The position numbers were made by a program, and so were the translations under genes. From Methanomassiliicoccales archaeon (GTDB lineage: Archaea > Thermoplasmatota > Thermoplasmata > Methanomassiliicoccales > UBA472), in contig JAPKYK010000006.1 of the NCBI GenBank assembly GCA_026394395.1, forward strand, positions 1 to 64,000: a stretch of 64,000 nt of DNA, given 5' to 3'. This document shows positions 15,523 to 23,716 of the stretch, in pieces. The notes beneath the pieces were generated by a model. The model did not search any database and was not told the DNA's origin. It worked only from the letters and a program-made list of their open reading frames with translations. Position 1 is the first letter of the stretch. Each line of letters opens with the position of its first letter.

Positions 15523-16257
15523 ATGATCGAGGAAGGCGTCGGAGAGAAGTTCCAGAGGGAGACCAAGCACCGCCGCGAAAGGCTGATCGGACGGGAGATG
15601 GATTGGGACAGAAGGCCGGAAAGGTACAAGACCTACCCCGACCGCCCTCGGATACTGTTACCGTCGCCGCAGCCGACGTCGGTTACCTTGGACCAGGGAT
15701 TGAGGTCCCGGCACAGCGTCAGGGACTTCTCGGCAGAACCGCTGGCCCTGGAGGAGCTCTCCTACCTCCTCTGGGCCTCCACAGGTATCAATAGACGAGA
15801 GAAGGGATACGAGTTCCGGACCGCGCCTTCGGCCGGTGCACTGTACCCCATAGAGACCTATGTGGCCGTGAACAGCGTGCGTGGGGTTCAGCCTGGCATC
15901 TATCATTATGCTATCGCGGACCACGCCCTGGAACAGGTGCGGAAGGGCGGGCTGGGCAACGAGGTGGCCCGGGCGGCCTTGGACCAGGGCATGTGCGCCC
16001 GAGCGCCAGCGGTGTTCATCTGGACGGCGCTTTTCGAGCGCTGCCGTTGGAAATATGACGAGCGGGCGTATCGCTACGTCTATCTGGACGCCGGGCATGT
16101 GGCGCAAAATCTGGCCCTGGCCGCGGTCTCGTTGGAACTGGGCAGCTGCCAGGTCGCCGCCACGTTCGACGACGAGGTCAACGAACTGTTGGGCGTGGAC
16201 GGAGAGGAGGAGAGCGTGCTGTACCTCAGTGTTGTAGGTCGGCCGAAACGACCATGA
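15523..16257 (+). CDS. SagB-type nitroreductase-family protein
   Basis: A 244-residue FMN enzyme-like protein. SRHSVRDFSAEPLALEELSYLLWAS is the typical N-terminal FMN-phosphate-binding block of the SagB/ThcOx nitroreductase group, followed by TAPSAGALYPIETYV and a late GSCQVAATFDDEVNELLG block. It is a stand-alone dehydrogenase, with no cyclodehydratase or peptide precursor nearby, so a bacteriocin pathway is not supported. It lies directly downstream of the hemerythrin-rubredoxin gene, possibly for redox defence. Substrate unknown. Confidence 0.8.
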   Translation: MIEEGVGEKFQRETKHRRERLIGREMDWDRRPERYKTYPDRPRILLPSPQPTSVTLDQGLRSRHSVRDFSAEPLALEELSYLLWASTGINRREKGYEFRTAPSAGALYPIETYVAVNSVRGVQPGIYHYAIADHALEQVRKGGLGNEVARAALDQGMCARAPAVFIWTALFERCRWKYDERAYRYVYLDAGHVAQNLALAAVSLELGSCQVAATFDDEVNELLGVDGEEESVLYLSVVGRPKRP

Positions 16258-16274
16258 TCGTGCCTTGGCACCTT

Positions 16275-17090
16275 TCAATCGTCCAGTCTGTCGGCCAGCC
16301 CTTTCTTGACCGACGCGTGCTTGGCTATGGTCTTCGCCATCATGTGGTCGAACACTGCCGGCAGCTCGCTTTCCAGTATCTTGAGCCCCTGCTCGGTGAT
16401 GCCCCCCTTGGTGGCCACCCTTTCCTTCAGATCAGGAACGCTGATCCCCTTTTCTAAGAGCAGGGCCGTTCCCATCAAGGTCTCCAGGACCATGCCCCAG
16501 GCCTCCTGCGCATCTAATGGTCCGTGGCGGACCCCGGCGGCGCAGAACTGTTCCATCATCTCGGCCATGAGCGCCGGTCCGCAGCTGGTCAGTTCGGTCG
16601 CCGCATTGAACTGGCCCTCAGATATCAGCTTGACCGCCGAGGCTTTGGCTAGCAGTCCCTCCAAGGTTTTACTGGCTTCGAGCGGGACCGATCTTCCGTG
16701 ACATAGAAGGGATACGCCGCGGCCGACCTCCATGGTCACCGAGGGGACCAGTTTGCTCACCGCTCCCTGGCACAGCCTTTCCATCTGGTCGACGGTGAGG
16801 CCGCCATTGGTCACCACCAGGTGCGCGCGGTGGGAAAGGGGGGCGAGCTCCCGCAATACATTGAGCACCTGGGTGGTGGGCACGCTGACGAAGATGATGT
16901 CGGAGCGCGCGGCTATCTCGGCGCTCGATCCCGCCACCTCCGCTCCAGGGAAGCGGTCCCTGAACGCTACTGCCTTGGCCGGAGAGCGATTAAAGAGGAC
17001 GACCTGATCTGACCTCAGTCCTCTATGGACCAGCAATCCGGCCGCCAGGGCCGCCCCCATGTTGCCCAGACCGATGAACCCGACCTTCAT
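16275..17090 (-). CDS. proC: Pyrroline-5-carboxylate reductase
   Basis: A 271-residue enzyme of usual length for the last step of proline biosynthesis, reducing 1-pyrroline-5-carboxylate with NAD(P)H. The N-terminal dinucleotide site reads VGFIGLGNMGAALAAGLL and the C-terminal signature ATKGGITEQGLKILE matches the ProC motif. Central regions (VPSVTMEVGRGVS, TELTSCGPAL) also align with the family. It is a single-gene unit, convergent with the nitroreductase gene and following the HD-domain gene on the same strand (54 bases). Some Methanomassiliicoccales and relatives carry ProC paralogues with other imine substrates, so the symbol is likely but not certain. Confidence 0.8.
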   Translation of the reverse strand: MKVGFIGLGNMGAALAAGLLVHRGLRSDQVVLFNRSPAKAVAFRDRFPGAEVAGSSAEIAARSDIIFVSVPTTQVLNVLRELAPLSHRAHLVVTNGGLTVDQMERLCQGAVSKLVPSVTMEVGRGVSLLCHGRSVPLEASKTLEGLLAKASAVKLISEGQFNAATELTSCGPALMAEMMEQFCAAGVRHGPLDAQEAWGMVLETLMGTALLLEKGISVPDLKERVATKGGITEQGLKILESELPAVFDHMMAKTIAKHASVKKGLADRLDD

Positions 17091-17144
17091 GTGATGACCT
17101 GAGTGCCGCAGAGGCGCCCCTCCGATTAAAAGGTAACGCCCTGA

Positions 17145-17693
17145 TCACAGCCCCAGGTCGCTTGCCCTTTGGAGCATGCCTTCCAGGGCTACCTGCAGGA
17201 ACTCGTCGCGGGGAATGCCCAACTGCTCGCAGAACATGATGCGCTCGCGGTCCACGCCCCTGGCGAAGTCCTTGTTGCTGAACTTCTTGATGATCGAGCT
17301 GACCTTCACGTCGGCCAGCTTCTTCGAGGGGACCACCAGGGCGCAGGCGATCACCAGGCCGGAGACGGCGTCCGTCGCCACCAGCGCTCTCTTCAGCTCG
17401 TTGTCCACCGGAACGCCGGTTGCTTCGTAATTATGCGCCAGTATGGCCTGCACGATCTCGTCCGGGACCTTGCCGAGCAATATGTCCCGGGCGATGAGGG
17501 CGTGGTCCTGCATGCCGTGGCATTCCTCGAAGTCGATGTCGTGCAGTATGCCGGTCAGCTCCCAGGAGCCTTGGTCCCGGCCCAGCCTGGACGCCGTCTG
17601 CCTCATGACCGCCCCCACGGCCATCATGTGCTTCAGGTTGCTCTCCTTGGAAACGTGCTCTTTTACCAGTGACAGCGCCTCGGCTCGGTCCAT
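17145..17693 (-). CDS. HD-domain phosphohydrolase
   Basis: A 182-residue protein with a compact HD fold: H in LKHMMAVGAVMRQ, the HD pair in ELTGILHDIDFEEC, a further H in HGMQDHALIARDILL and a late D in LVATDAVSG. The same layout is seen in small HDIG-type proteins that hydrolyse phosphoesters of nucleotides. Specificity unknown. It is upstream of proC on the same strand and 47 bases after the FMN-binding protein gene, so all may be cotranscribed. Confidence 0.8.
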   Translation of the reverse strand: MDRAEALSLVKEHVSKESNLKHMMAVGAVMRQTASRLGRDQGSWELTGILHDIDFEECHGMQDHALIARDILLGKVPDEIVQAILAHNYEATGVPVDNELKRALVATDAVSGLVIACALVVPSKKLADVKVSSIIKKFSNKDFARGVDRERIMFCEQLGIPRDEFLQVALEGMLQRASDLGL

Positions 17694-17740
17694 GTCATCA
17701 TCGCCTCCGGATAACTCCGGAACGGCCGTCCATGCTCAGC

Positions 17741-18157
17741 TCAGACTATCAGCTTTCCGGCGGACGGGCCCCACATGGCGTCGTAGACCGCCTCGACCTT
17801 GATCACCACCGCGGCCTTGGCCGGTAGCTTGGGGTTGACGCTCTGCACCCACTTGCGCATCTCCTCGAAATGCGGCCCGGCCTTGTGCACTTTCGCGGAA
17901 CCCTTGATCTGGTACGATTTCTTGGTCTCGGTGTCGTAGCACAGCACCGATATGCGCGGGTTCTCCGAAAGATTTGCGGCGGTCTTAAGGAAGAAGTTGT
18001 CCACAATGAGCAACGTCTCGTCGTCCAGTATCTTCATGAGACCGATGAAGATCACGTTGGGCGTCCCATCCTTAGTGGCAGTGGCGATAGGGATGGGTTT
18101 CTGCTTGGCTAATGCCTCTTTTACCTCTGACGGCATCTTGACCATTTTTATCACCAT
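17741..18157 (-). CDS. Pyridoxamine 5'-phosphate oxidase-like FMN-binding protein
   Basis: A 138-residue split-barrel protein. It begins with a helix, then PIPIATATKDGTPNVIFIGL, the first strand pair of this fold, then DNFFLKTAANLSENPRISVLCYD. The typical family role is FMN- or F420-dependent oxidation or reduction, or simple flavin storage. Residues for PLP chemistry are not evident, so a true PdxH role is unlikely. It starts at ATG 18157, though ATG 18145 and 18136 are also in frame. It is the first gene of a probable three-gene minus-strand group with the HD and proC genes. Confidence 0.75.
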   Translation of the reverse strand: MVIKMVKMPSEVKEALAKQKPIPIATATKDGTPNVIFIGLMKILDDETLLIVDNFFLKTAANLSENPRISVLCYDTETKKSYQIKGSAKVHKAGPHFEEMRKWVQSVNPKLPAKAAVVIKVEAVYDAMWGPSAGKLIV

Positions 18158-18342
18158 GATGAGAAAGATTTAGAGGGCTCTTAAAGGTAAGCACCGTTTA
18201 ATTGTATCTGATGAATCGTATCATTATGATCATTTGAACGATAGCTGTGCCCTGCTGGACCTCGGTAAGACCCTGATCGAGGTAGTTGATTTGGTCCCTA
18301 CCATACGCATTGGACGGCCCCTTTCCAACCTCTAAGATAAGG

Positions 18343-18927
18343 TCAACTTGTACGGTAGCCCTTGCCGACCTTGAAGGCCTCGGCCACCGTCCTACCCCGG
18401 ATGAAATAGGGGCCGCCGGGACTCTGGTACATAATAATCTCCAACTTCTCCGGGTCCGGTCGGCCGTCGCTCAGGCACTCCTCGTCCACGTAGACCTCCT
18501 CTACGTCGCCCACCACCATGTCCGTGCCCTCGAACTCCACGATGTCGTCGAGGGTCAGCTCGATGTTGACCCGGCACTCCCTAGCCATGGGGGCGGTGAG
18601 CGTCTTGCCGAAGAAGACGTCGAACACCTCGGACTTGTCCACCTTGTACCCGGAGTTTATTCCACAATAATCGGTGGCCACCACGGCGTTGGCCCCGGGC
18701 AGATTGATGCTGAAGGTCCCGTTCTCCTTGATGCCGTCCTTGGTCTTGCGGTCCTTCCCCATGACCACGGCCATCTTCAACGGCTCGTCGTCGATCATCG
18801 TCGCCCAGGCTACGGTGCAGAAGTTGGGCCTTCCCTTTACTTTAGCGCCCACCAGGACCACCGGCAGTCCCATGGTCGGCATCTTCCGGCCTAAAGGAAT
18901 CTTGGTCATTTGGATCGCTATGGTCAT
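18343..18927 (-). CDS. Flavin reductase-like (flavoredoxin) protein
   Basis: A 194-residue FMN-binding split barrel of the flavin-reductase family. Evidence includes PVVLVGAKVKGRPNFCTVAWATM, the strand-loop that binds FMN, then GTFSINLPGANAVVATDYCG and the C-terminal FEGTDMVVGDVEEVYVD strand. Archaeal members act as flavoredoxins that shuttle electrons to ferredoxin-linked reductases. Two Cys (in FCT and DYCG) are positioned as in redox-active members. It is divergent from a methyltransferase-like gene across a gap holding two CTGCCATGC copies and a palindrome. Confidence 0.8.
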   Translation of the reverse strand: MTIAIQMTKIPLGRKMPTMGLPVVLVGAKVKGRPNFCTVAWATMIDDEPLKMAVVMGKDRKTKDGIKENGTFSINLPGANAVVATDYCGINSGYKVDKSEVFDVFFGKTLTAPMARECRVNIELTLDDIVEFEGTDMVVGDVEEVYVDEECLSDGRPDPEKLEIIMYQSPGGPYFIRGRTVAEAFKVGKGYRTS

Positions 18928-19011
18928 TGACTTGAGGATTATTTATGCTGCCATGCGCGGCGATTCTTCACTTTGTAATATTCAAAAATGGATGCAAAAT
19001 GGATAAATACT

Positions 19012-19035
19012 GCCATGCTATGTCATGGCATAGCA
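19012..19035. promoter_or_regulatory. Overlapping palindromes, probable operator
   Basis: TGCTATG-TCATGG-CATAGCA (19016-19035) and GCCATG-CTATGT-CATGGC (19012-19029) are perfect inverted repeats that overlap. They follow an AT-rich GATAAATAC (19002-19010) and lie 35 bases before ATG 19070. CTGCCATGC also occurs at 18948-18956 near the divergent gene. The position between the probable TATA element and the transcription start suggests a repressor site. Confidence 0.5.
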
Positions 19036-19069
19036 CAGTAACGGTGCTTAAGAAAAAGGAGATAATGAG

Positions 19070-19702
19070 ATGACCGAAGCGAACTCTGAAATGCTGTCGT
19101 TCGCGGCAGACGCCTTGCACACCAACGCTCTGGCGACGTCGAAGGATGTCGCCTTCAATGAGGTTGGGGCAGGTTATTACGGGCTCCGCCTGGCCATCAT
19201 GGACGTGGGACGTTCCTGCCTCACCCCCGGCTCCCGGGTGGTCGACCTGCGCTGCGACCTGCCAGTGCTGATGCCGTTGGTCCTAGAGCACGAGGACCTC
19301 TGCAAGTTCGTGGTCCTGTCTCCGACCGCAGATGAGAGCTGGAAATGCTTCGACCGGCTGCGGGCTCGGGTCCGCGCCGGGTTCGTGGACGCGACCTGCC
19401 TGGACCTGCGGGAGGGTTTCCCGGAGGTCTCCGCCCGCATGATGCTGTCCCTGCAAGCGCTGGGCGAGCTGTCCGAAGGGCGTCGCGCCAAAGTGCTGGA
19501 ATCGATGCGCCGCCGCTTGGAGAAGGGCGGGGCAGCGATATTCATGGAGAGGGTTGAGGAAGAGGCCGGACCGCAGGTCCGCCGCAAGCGCCCCTCCCTG
19601 TCGGCCAAGGATTGGGAGGCGCTTCTGACCTCCGCAGGTTTCAGCTCTATCAACCGGATCTGGTCGGACGGCGAAAGCGTGGCCTGGGTTCTTAGAAAAT
19701 AA
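19070..19702 (+). CDS. Degenerate SAM-dependent methyltransferase-like protein
   Basis: 210 residues. A strong ribosome site (AAAGGAG) lies seven bases before ATG 19070. The middle resembles a class I methyltransferase: GSRVVDLRCDLPVLMPLVL at motif I, FVVLSPTADESWKCF, and the C-terminal KGGAAIFMERVEEE and LLTSAGFSSINRIWSDGE pattern. The glycine-rich SAM loop is poor (DLRCDLP instead of D-x-G-x-G-x-G), so it may have lost SAM binding or work in another way. A perfect palindrome upstream and a strong hairpin terminator downstream mark it as a regulated single-gene unit. Confidence 0.6.
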   Translation: MTEANSEMLSFAADALHTNALATSKDVAFNEVGAGYYGLRLAIMDVGRSCLTPGSRVVDLRCDLPVLMPLVLEHEDLCKFVVLSPTADESWKCFDRLRARVRAGFVDATCLDLREGFPEVSARMMLSLQALGELSEGRRAKVLESMRRRLEKGGAAIFMERVEEEAGPQVRRKRPSLSAKDWEALLTSAGFSSINRIWSDGESVAWVLRK

Positions 19703-19710
19703 AAAGAAGA

Positions 19711-19729
19711 GGGGCGGGAAGCCCGCCCC
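19711..19729. terminator. Strong hairpin terminator between convergent genes
   Basis: GGGGCGGG-AAG-CCCGCCCC forms a perfect 8-bp GC stem with a 3-base loop, then TTATTGATTTTT on the plus side and A-rich DNA on the other, so it can serve the methyltransferase-like gene and the convergent aquaporin gene. Confidence 0.8.
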
Positions 19730-19748
19730 TTATTGATTTTTAAGGGTT

Positions 19749-20435
19749 TCACTCGGACTTCAGTTCACCGTAGACAACTGCGGCCAGCGCTGCACCGACT
19801 ATCGGGGCGATGATGAATATCCACAGCTGCCCCAGCGCCCATCCGCCCTGGAATATGGCCGGACCAATGCTCCTGGCCGGGTTCACCGAGGTGTTGTCCA
19901 CCGGGATGGATACCAGGTGTATCAGGGTCAGCACGATACCGATCGGAAGGCCGGCGAAGCCTGGGGCGGCCTTCTTGTCGGTGGTCAGCAGGACGGTAAT
20001 CATCAGGAAGAAGGTCATCACGACCTCGAGGAGCATGACCGAGCTGAGCTCATATCCGTTAGGCGAGTGGTCCCCGTACCCGTTGGAACCGAACCCGCTG
20101 GCGACGGCGTCGAAGCCAGGCGTGCCGCTGGCGACGAGGAACAGTATGCTGGCGGCGAGTATGGCACCGATGATCTGGGCCACGATGTACAGCAACGCTT
20201 CCTTCGTCTTGATCCTCTTCGATATCCACATGCCTATGGTGACTGCCGGGTTTATATGGCAACCGGATATCGGACCAATGGCGTAGGCCATGACCAGCAA
20301 GGTGAAGCCGAAAGCAAGCGCCACTCCCAACGCCCCAACGTAGGCGCCGGCCAATACGGCGGTGCCTACACCGCCGAAGACCAGCACGAACGTGCCCATT
20401 ACTTCTGCGATCAATTTTTTCATTGTGTTAGGCAT
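19749..20435 (-). CDS. Aquaporin / glycerol-facilitator family channel
   Basis: A 228-residue, six-span channel with the two half-helix motifs GCHINPAVTIG and TSVNPARSIGPAIFQGG, in which both NPA boxes are intact. The start MKKLIAEVMGTFVLVFGGVG is typical of MIP channels. Like archaeal AqpM it could pass water, glycerol, CO2 or H2S; selectivity cannot be read with confidence. It starts at ATG 20435, with AAGGAA upstream; ATG 20423 is an internal alternative. It faces the methyltransferase-like gene across the hairpin terminator. Confidence 0.9.
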   Translation of the reverse strand: MPNTMKKLIAEVMGTFVLVFGGVGTAVLAGAYVGALGVALAFGFTLLVMAYAIGPISGCHINPAVTIGMWISKRIKTKEALLYIVAQIIGAILAASILFLVASGTPGFDAVASGFGSNGYGDHSPNGYELSSVMLLEVVMTFFLMITVLLTTDKKAAPGFAGLPIGIVLTLIHLVSIPVDNTSVNPARSIGPAIFQGGWALGQLWIFIIAPIVGAALAAVVYGELKSE

Positions 20436-20538
20436 GAAAATTCCTTGGGGAGGATTTGGTTCGTAATTATAAATTTTTTTAAATTATCGGCCCGTTGTTT
20501 ATGAAGAAGATGATACCCCCCTCCTTATCGTCTGCGCC

Positions 20539-21372
20539 TCAGCCCATAGAGCATCCTTCCCTGCCCTTCCATTGCATGGGGGAGCTGCGGGACCCCGACT
20601 CGTTCATTCGGTCCAATATGTCCAGGATGAGTATGGAGTGGTCCGATATGCCGTTCTCCCTCTCCCAGTGGGAGTACTTGGCCCATAGGGGATGCCGAAT
20701 GTGCGGGGAGACGAGCGCATGATCGGTCCTCATCCCCTTGCCAGCCGAGGAGTACCAGGAATACTCCCTGGCCACTTGATGGTATTCCCGCCAGATGTCC
20801 CGCCAACCTAGGTCTATCAATGCGGCGAAGTGCTCCTGGCCCAGGAAGCCCGGGCCTTCGGAGTCCTGATCCAGCCCGGTACTGAGGTCCCCGACGATGA
20901 CCGCCCGTCTCTTCGAGGCCACGGTCTCGCGTGCGTAGTCCAAGAGGGCTGACCAGTGCTCCATCTTGACCTCCAGGTCGGAAGCTCCGGGGATATGGAC
21001 GACCAGGACCGCAAGGTCCGAACCCTCCGGGACCACCTCCAGCCATCGGTGCCTCTGACTGTGCAAGCGCTTCCCTTCGACGGCCTGCAATGGGAGCTTG
21101 GAGGCGACCAATATGCCGTTGGTGCGCGGCGGGGGCTGGGAGTTCAGTATGTAGGGGTAGCCGAGCGCGGCCAACGAAAGGGACACCTCTATAATCTTCT
21201 CCGGGCGGAACTCCAGCAGCACCAGCAGATCCGGGTCGTGCCTCCGCACCGCCTCGACTATGCCGGGGAGGCGTTCCTTAACACCCCCGTACTGCAGGTT
21301 CCATTCCATGATGCGCATGTTGTTGACATCAACAGCGCTGGCCGTTATTGATGCTTTCTGAGCCGAGATCAT
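20539..21372 (-). CDS. Endonuclease/exonuclease/phosphatase (EEP) family protein
   Basis: About 277 residues. The core starts MRIMEWNLQYGG, the first strand with Asn, followed by DPDLLVLLEFRPEKI (catalytic Glu), VHIPGASDLEVKMEHW, RRAVIVGDLSTG (Asp-x-Asn/Ser) and a late ISDHSILILDI (Asp-His). These are the metal and catalytic residues of the exonuclease III/DNase I fold. The natural substrate may be DNA or a phosphoester. Conserved sequence starts at residue 19, so ATG 21318 is a possible real start. It is divergent from the aldo/keto reductase gene. A second EEP member, true exodeoxyribonuclease III, is encoded at 29196. Confidence 0.75.
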   Translation of the reverse strand: MISAQKASITASAVDVNNMRIMEWNLQYGGVKERLPGIVEAVRRHDPDLLVLLEFRPEKIIEVSLSLAALGYPYILNSQPPPRTNGILVASKLPLQAVEGKRLHSQRHRWLEVVPEGSDLAVLVVHIPGASDLEVKMEHWSALLDYARETVASKRRAVIVGDLSTGLDQDSEGPGFLGQEHFAALIDLGWRDIWREYHQVAREYSWYSSAGKGMRTDHALVSPHIRHPLWAKYSHWERENGISDHSILILDILDRMNESGSRSSPMQWKGREGCSMG

Positions 21373-21448
21373 GCCTGAGACCTAAGGGACCGATGCCTTC
21401 GGCTCATTGGCTAACCTTGAGTGTTATTTTTAAGTTATATTTTAATAC

Positions 21449-21479
21449 TTAGTAATACTATTTCTAAAATTAGTAATAC
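21449..21479. promoter_or_regulatory. Direct repeat TTAGTAATAC x2, probable regulator site
   Basis: TTAGTAATAC occurs at 21449-21458 and 21470-21479, 21 bases apart start to start, which is two helical turns and so the same DNA face. The repeats are in the AT-rich gap between the divergent EEP and aldo/keto reductase genes, over 70 bases from either start. Confidence 0.45.
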
Positions 21480-21630
21480 GACCTCGGTCCGTTATATCGA
21501 CCGACTTCCCTGCATTGTCATTACCTTCTTGATGGTTTGCGGACCGGGGCCGTGGTAACTTTTTTAAGCACTCTGAACAAACATCGATAACGAGTTTTTT
21601 CGGATATGATTAATAAGGAAGGCCGGGATA

Positions 21631-22473
21631 ATGTCAACCATGGCTGCAGGCCGTGACGTTTCAAGTTATCTTGTCCGACTTAACAACGGGGTCCAGATGC
21701 CAGCCTTGGGTCTGGGCACCTATAAGCTCGTCGGGAAGGAGGCCTATGCTCCGGTGCGCGCTGCCCTGAACTACGGGTATCGGCACATCGACACCGCGTC
21801 GTTCTACGAGAACGAGGAGGAGATCGGGCGGGCGGTGCGGGACAGTGGCCTGCTGCGAGAGGAAGTTTTCATAACCAGCAAGGTCTGGAACACCGAGCAG
21901 GGCTATGACCAGACCATCGCCGCCTTCGACCGTACACTTGATAGGCTGGGCATGGACCATCTCGACCTCTATCTGGTCCACTGGCCGGTCACCGGGAAGC
22001 GTTTGGACACCTACCGGGCGCTAGAGCACCTGTACCGGGAGGGCCGGGTGCGGGCCATCGGGGTTAGCAACTTCAACATCCATCACCTCGAGGAGCTTTA
22101 TGCCGCCTGCCAGGTCATGCCGGCGGTCAACCAGGTGGAGATGAGCCCTTTCCTATACCAGAAAGAGCTGCTGCAGCATTGTCAGACCCGGGACGTGCTG
22201 GTGACCGCCTTCTCCCCCTTAGTCCGGGGGACGGTCTTGAACGACCCCACGTTGCTGGAGATCGGCAAGGCGCATCGGAAGTCCCCGGCCCAGGTCATCC
22301 TTCGCTGGTGCCTGCAGCGGGGCATGGCGGTGATCCCCCGGTCCTCGAACGCGGATAGAATACGGGAAAATTCCCAGATCTTCAAGTTCTCTTTGAGCAA
22401 GGAGGATATGATCAGGCTGGACTTTCTGCATTCCGGGCTGCGCACCACCACCGACCCGGATACCTTCGAATGA
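21631..22473 (+). CDS. Aldo/keto reductase
   Basis: A 280-residue TIM-barrel NADPH-dependent carbonyl reductase. It carries GYRHIDTASFYENEEEIG (catalytic Asp and Tyr), ITSKVWNTEQGYD (Lys), LDLYLVHWPVTGK (His), AIGVSNFNIHHLEEL and the cofactor signature AVIPRSSNADRIREN. All four catalytic residues are present. The likely role is reduction of small aldehydes such as methylglyoxal. It starts at ATG 21631 after AAGGAAGG. A tandem TTAGTAATAC repeat lies upstream. It is followed by the NYN-LOTUS gene 48 bases downstream, possibly on the same transcript. Confidence 0.9.
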   Translation: MSTMAAGRDVSSYLVRLNNGVQMPALGLGTYKLVGKEAYAPVRAALNYGYRHIDTASFYENEEEIGRAVRDSGLLREEVFITSKVWNTEQGYDQTIAAFDRTLDRLGMDHLDLYLVHWPVTGKRLDTYRALEHLYREGRVRAIGVSNFNIHHLEELYAACQVMPAVNQVEMSPFLYQKELLQHCQTRDVLVTAFSPLVRGTVLNDPTLLEIGKAHRKSPAQVILRWCLQRGMAVIPRSSNADRIRENSQIFKFSLSKEDMIRLDFLHSGLRTTTDPDTFE

Positions 22474-22521
22474 GGAGTGGCGGGAAAGCATTAAGTTATC
22501 GCACCGTGGATGGAGTGCCAT

Positions 22522-23709
22522 ATGAGCGAGCAGGTGCCCAAGATCGCCATCTACCTGGACTTCGAGAACTTGGCCATATCCGCCAAGGAGGTCTACCCAT
22601 CAACCCCCAAGCCGTTGAGGATCGACGATATCCTAGATTTCGCCAAAGGATACGGGGACGTGCTGATCAAGAAGGCCTTCGCCGACTGGAACAAACCTCC
22701 GTGCAACCAGTACGTGGAGGACCTGCGGCTCAAGGCCTTCGACCTGATATTCCTGCCGCAGACCTCCCTCTCGGGCAAGAACGGGGCGGACCTGCGCATG
22801 ACCATAGACGCCCTGGAGGACATGAGAGACAAGGACCTGCTTGATGTGTTCTTCCTGGGGACCGGGGACACCGACTTCATCCATCTGATCCGCAAGATCA
22901 AGGAGCGGGGGAAGGAGGTAGTGGTGCTAGGCTTCGAGCACTCCGTCGGTCGGACCATACGCTACAACTGCGACCGCTTCGAATCGCTCGAGGACCTGCT
23001 GGGAAAGCCTCCCGCGCCCGCGGTGACCGAGAAGAAGGAAGAGGAGGAGCTGGAGGACGATCCACGGGAGCTCTTCATCCGTTACATAAAGAACCGCTCC
23101 ACCGAGGAGCCGGCCATCCTCTCGCAGATCAAGAACGACCTGATGCGGTTGGACCCCTCCTTCTCGGAAAAGAAGTACGGGTATAAGCACTTCAAGGACT
23201 TCCTGGACTCCTTCAAGGGCGACCTGTTCACCAGCATCAAGATGGACGACCAGGCCGGACATCACCTGGTGTTCTTCAAATCATACGCCGAACTGACCTC
23301 GGACATCAACGAGGCCCAGGTCCGGGACTTCGTTGAGAAGGATATGCGCTTCATCAAGGACCGGACGCTGCGCAGAGCGCTATTCAAGGAGATCATTGGC
23401 CTGTTCCACGCCGACGGTGAAACGACCATAAACCAGATGATAGACGATCTGTGGGCCCTCTTCGACAAGAAGGTCCCCAAGGCCACCCTCAAGCGCTTCC
23501 TGCGGACCATGGCCGAGGGCCGCATGTTCAAGTTCGCCAACGTGAAGTACACCGGCAACATCTACACCATGCCGCAGGTGCTGAAGATCGACACCGCGTC
23601 TATGGAAAAGCTGGACGACATCTACGTGCAGCGCATCATCGACCTGACCCTGAAGAAGTATTCGGGGGTGCCGCAGGAGACGGTGACCAAGATAATGGGA
23701 CTGAGCTGA
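22522..23709 (+). CDS. NYN-domain putative RNase with C-terminal LOTUS/OST-HTH-like domains
   Basis: About 395 residues. Residues 1-~150 form a NYN (PIN-like) nuclease domain with YLDFENLA (Asp, Asn), KNGADLRMTIDAL and FLGTGDTDFIHLIRKIKERGKEV, i.e. the acidic metal-binding residues of the LabA/DUF88 group. After an acidic linker, residues ~170-255 resemble an OST-HTH/LOTUS domain (SQIKNDLMRLDPSFSEKKYG, YKHFKDFLDSF), and the last ~130 may hold a second winged-helix-like part. LOTUS domains bind RNA, so an RNA-processing or silencing nuclease is plausible. GGAG at 22511-22514 favours ATG 22522 over ATG 22510. Confidence 0.75.
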   Translation: MSEQVPKIAIYLDFENLAISAKEVYPSTPKPLRIDDILDFAKGYGDVLIKKAFADWNKPPCNQYVEDLRLKAFDLIFLPQTSLSGKNGADLRMTIDALEDMRDKDLLDVFFLGTGDTDFIHLIRKIKERGKEVVVLGFEHSVGRTIRYNCDRFESLEDLLGKPPAPAVTEKKEEEELEDDPRELFIRYIKNRSTEEPAILSQIKNDLMRLDPSFSEKKYGYKHFKDFLDSFKGDLFTSIKMDDQAGHHLVFFKSYAELTSDINEAQVRDFVEKDMRFIKDRTLRRALFKEIIGLFHADGETTINQMIDDLWALFDKKVPKATLKRFLRTMAEGRMFKFANVKYTGNIYTMPQVLKIDTASMEKLDDIYVQRIIDLTLKKYSGVPQETVTKIMGLS

Positions 23710-23716
23710 CCTCAGC

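Noticed and set aside
15523-16257. Peptide-modification (azole/thiazole) cluster around the SagB-like gene
   Set aside because: No cyclodehydratase, leader peptide or dedicated transporter is adjacent, so only a stand-alone nitroreductase is supported.
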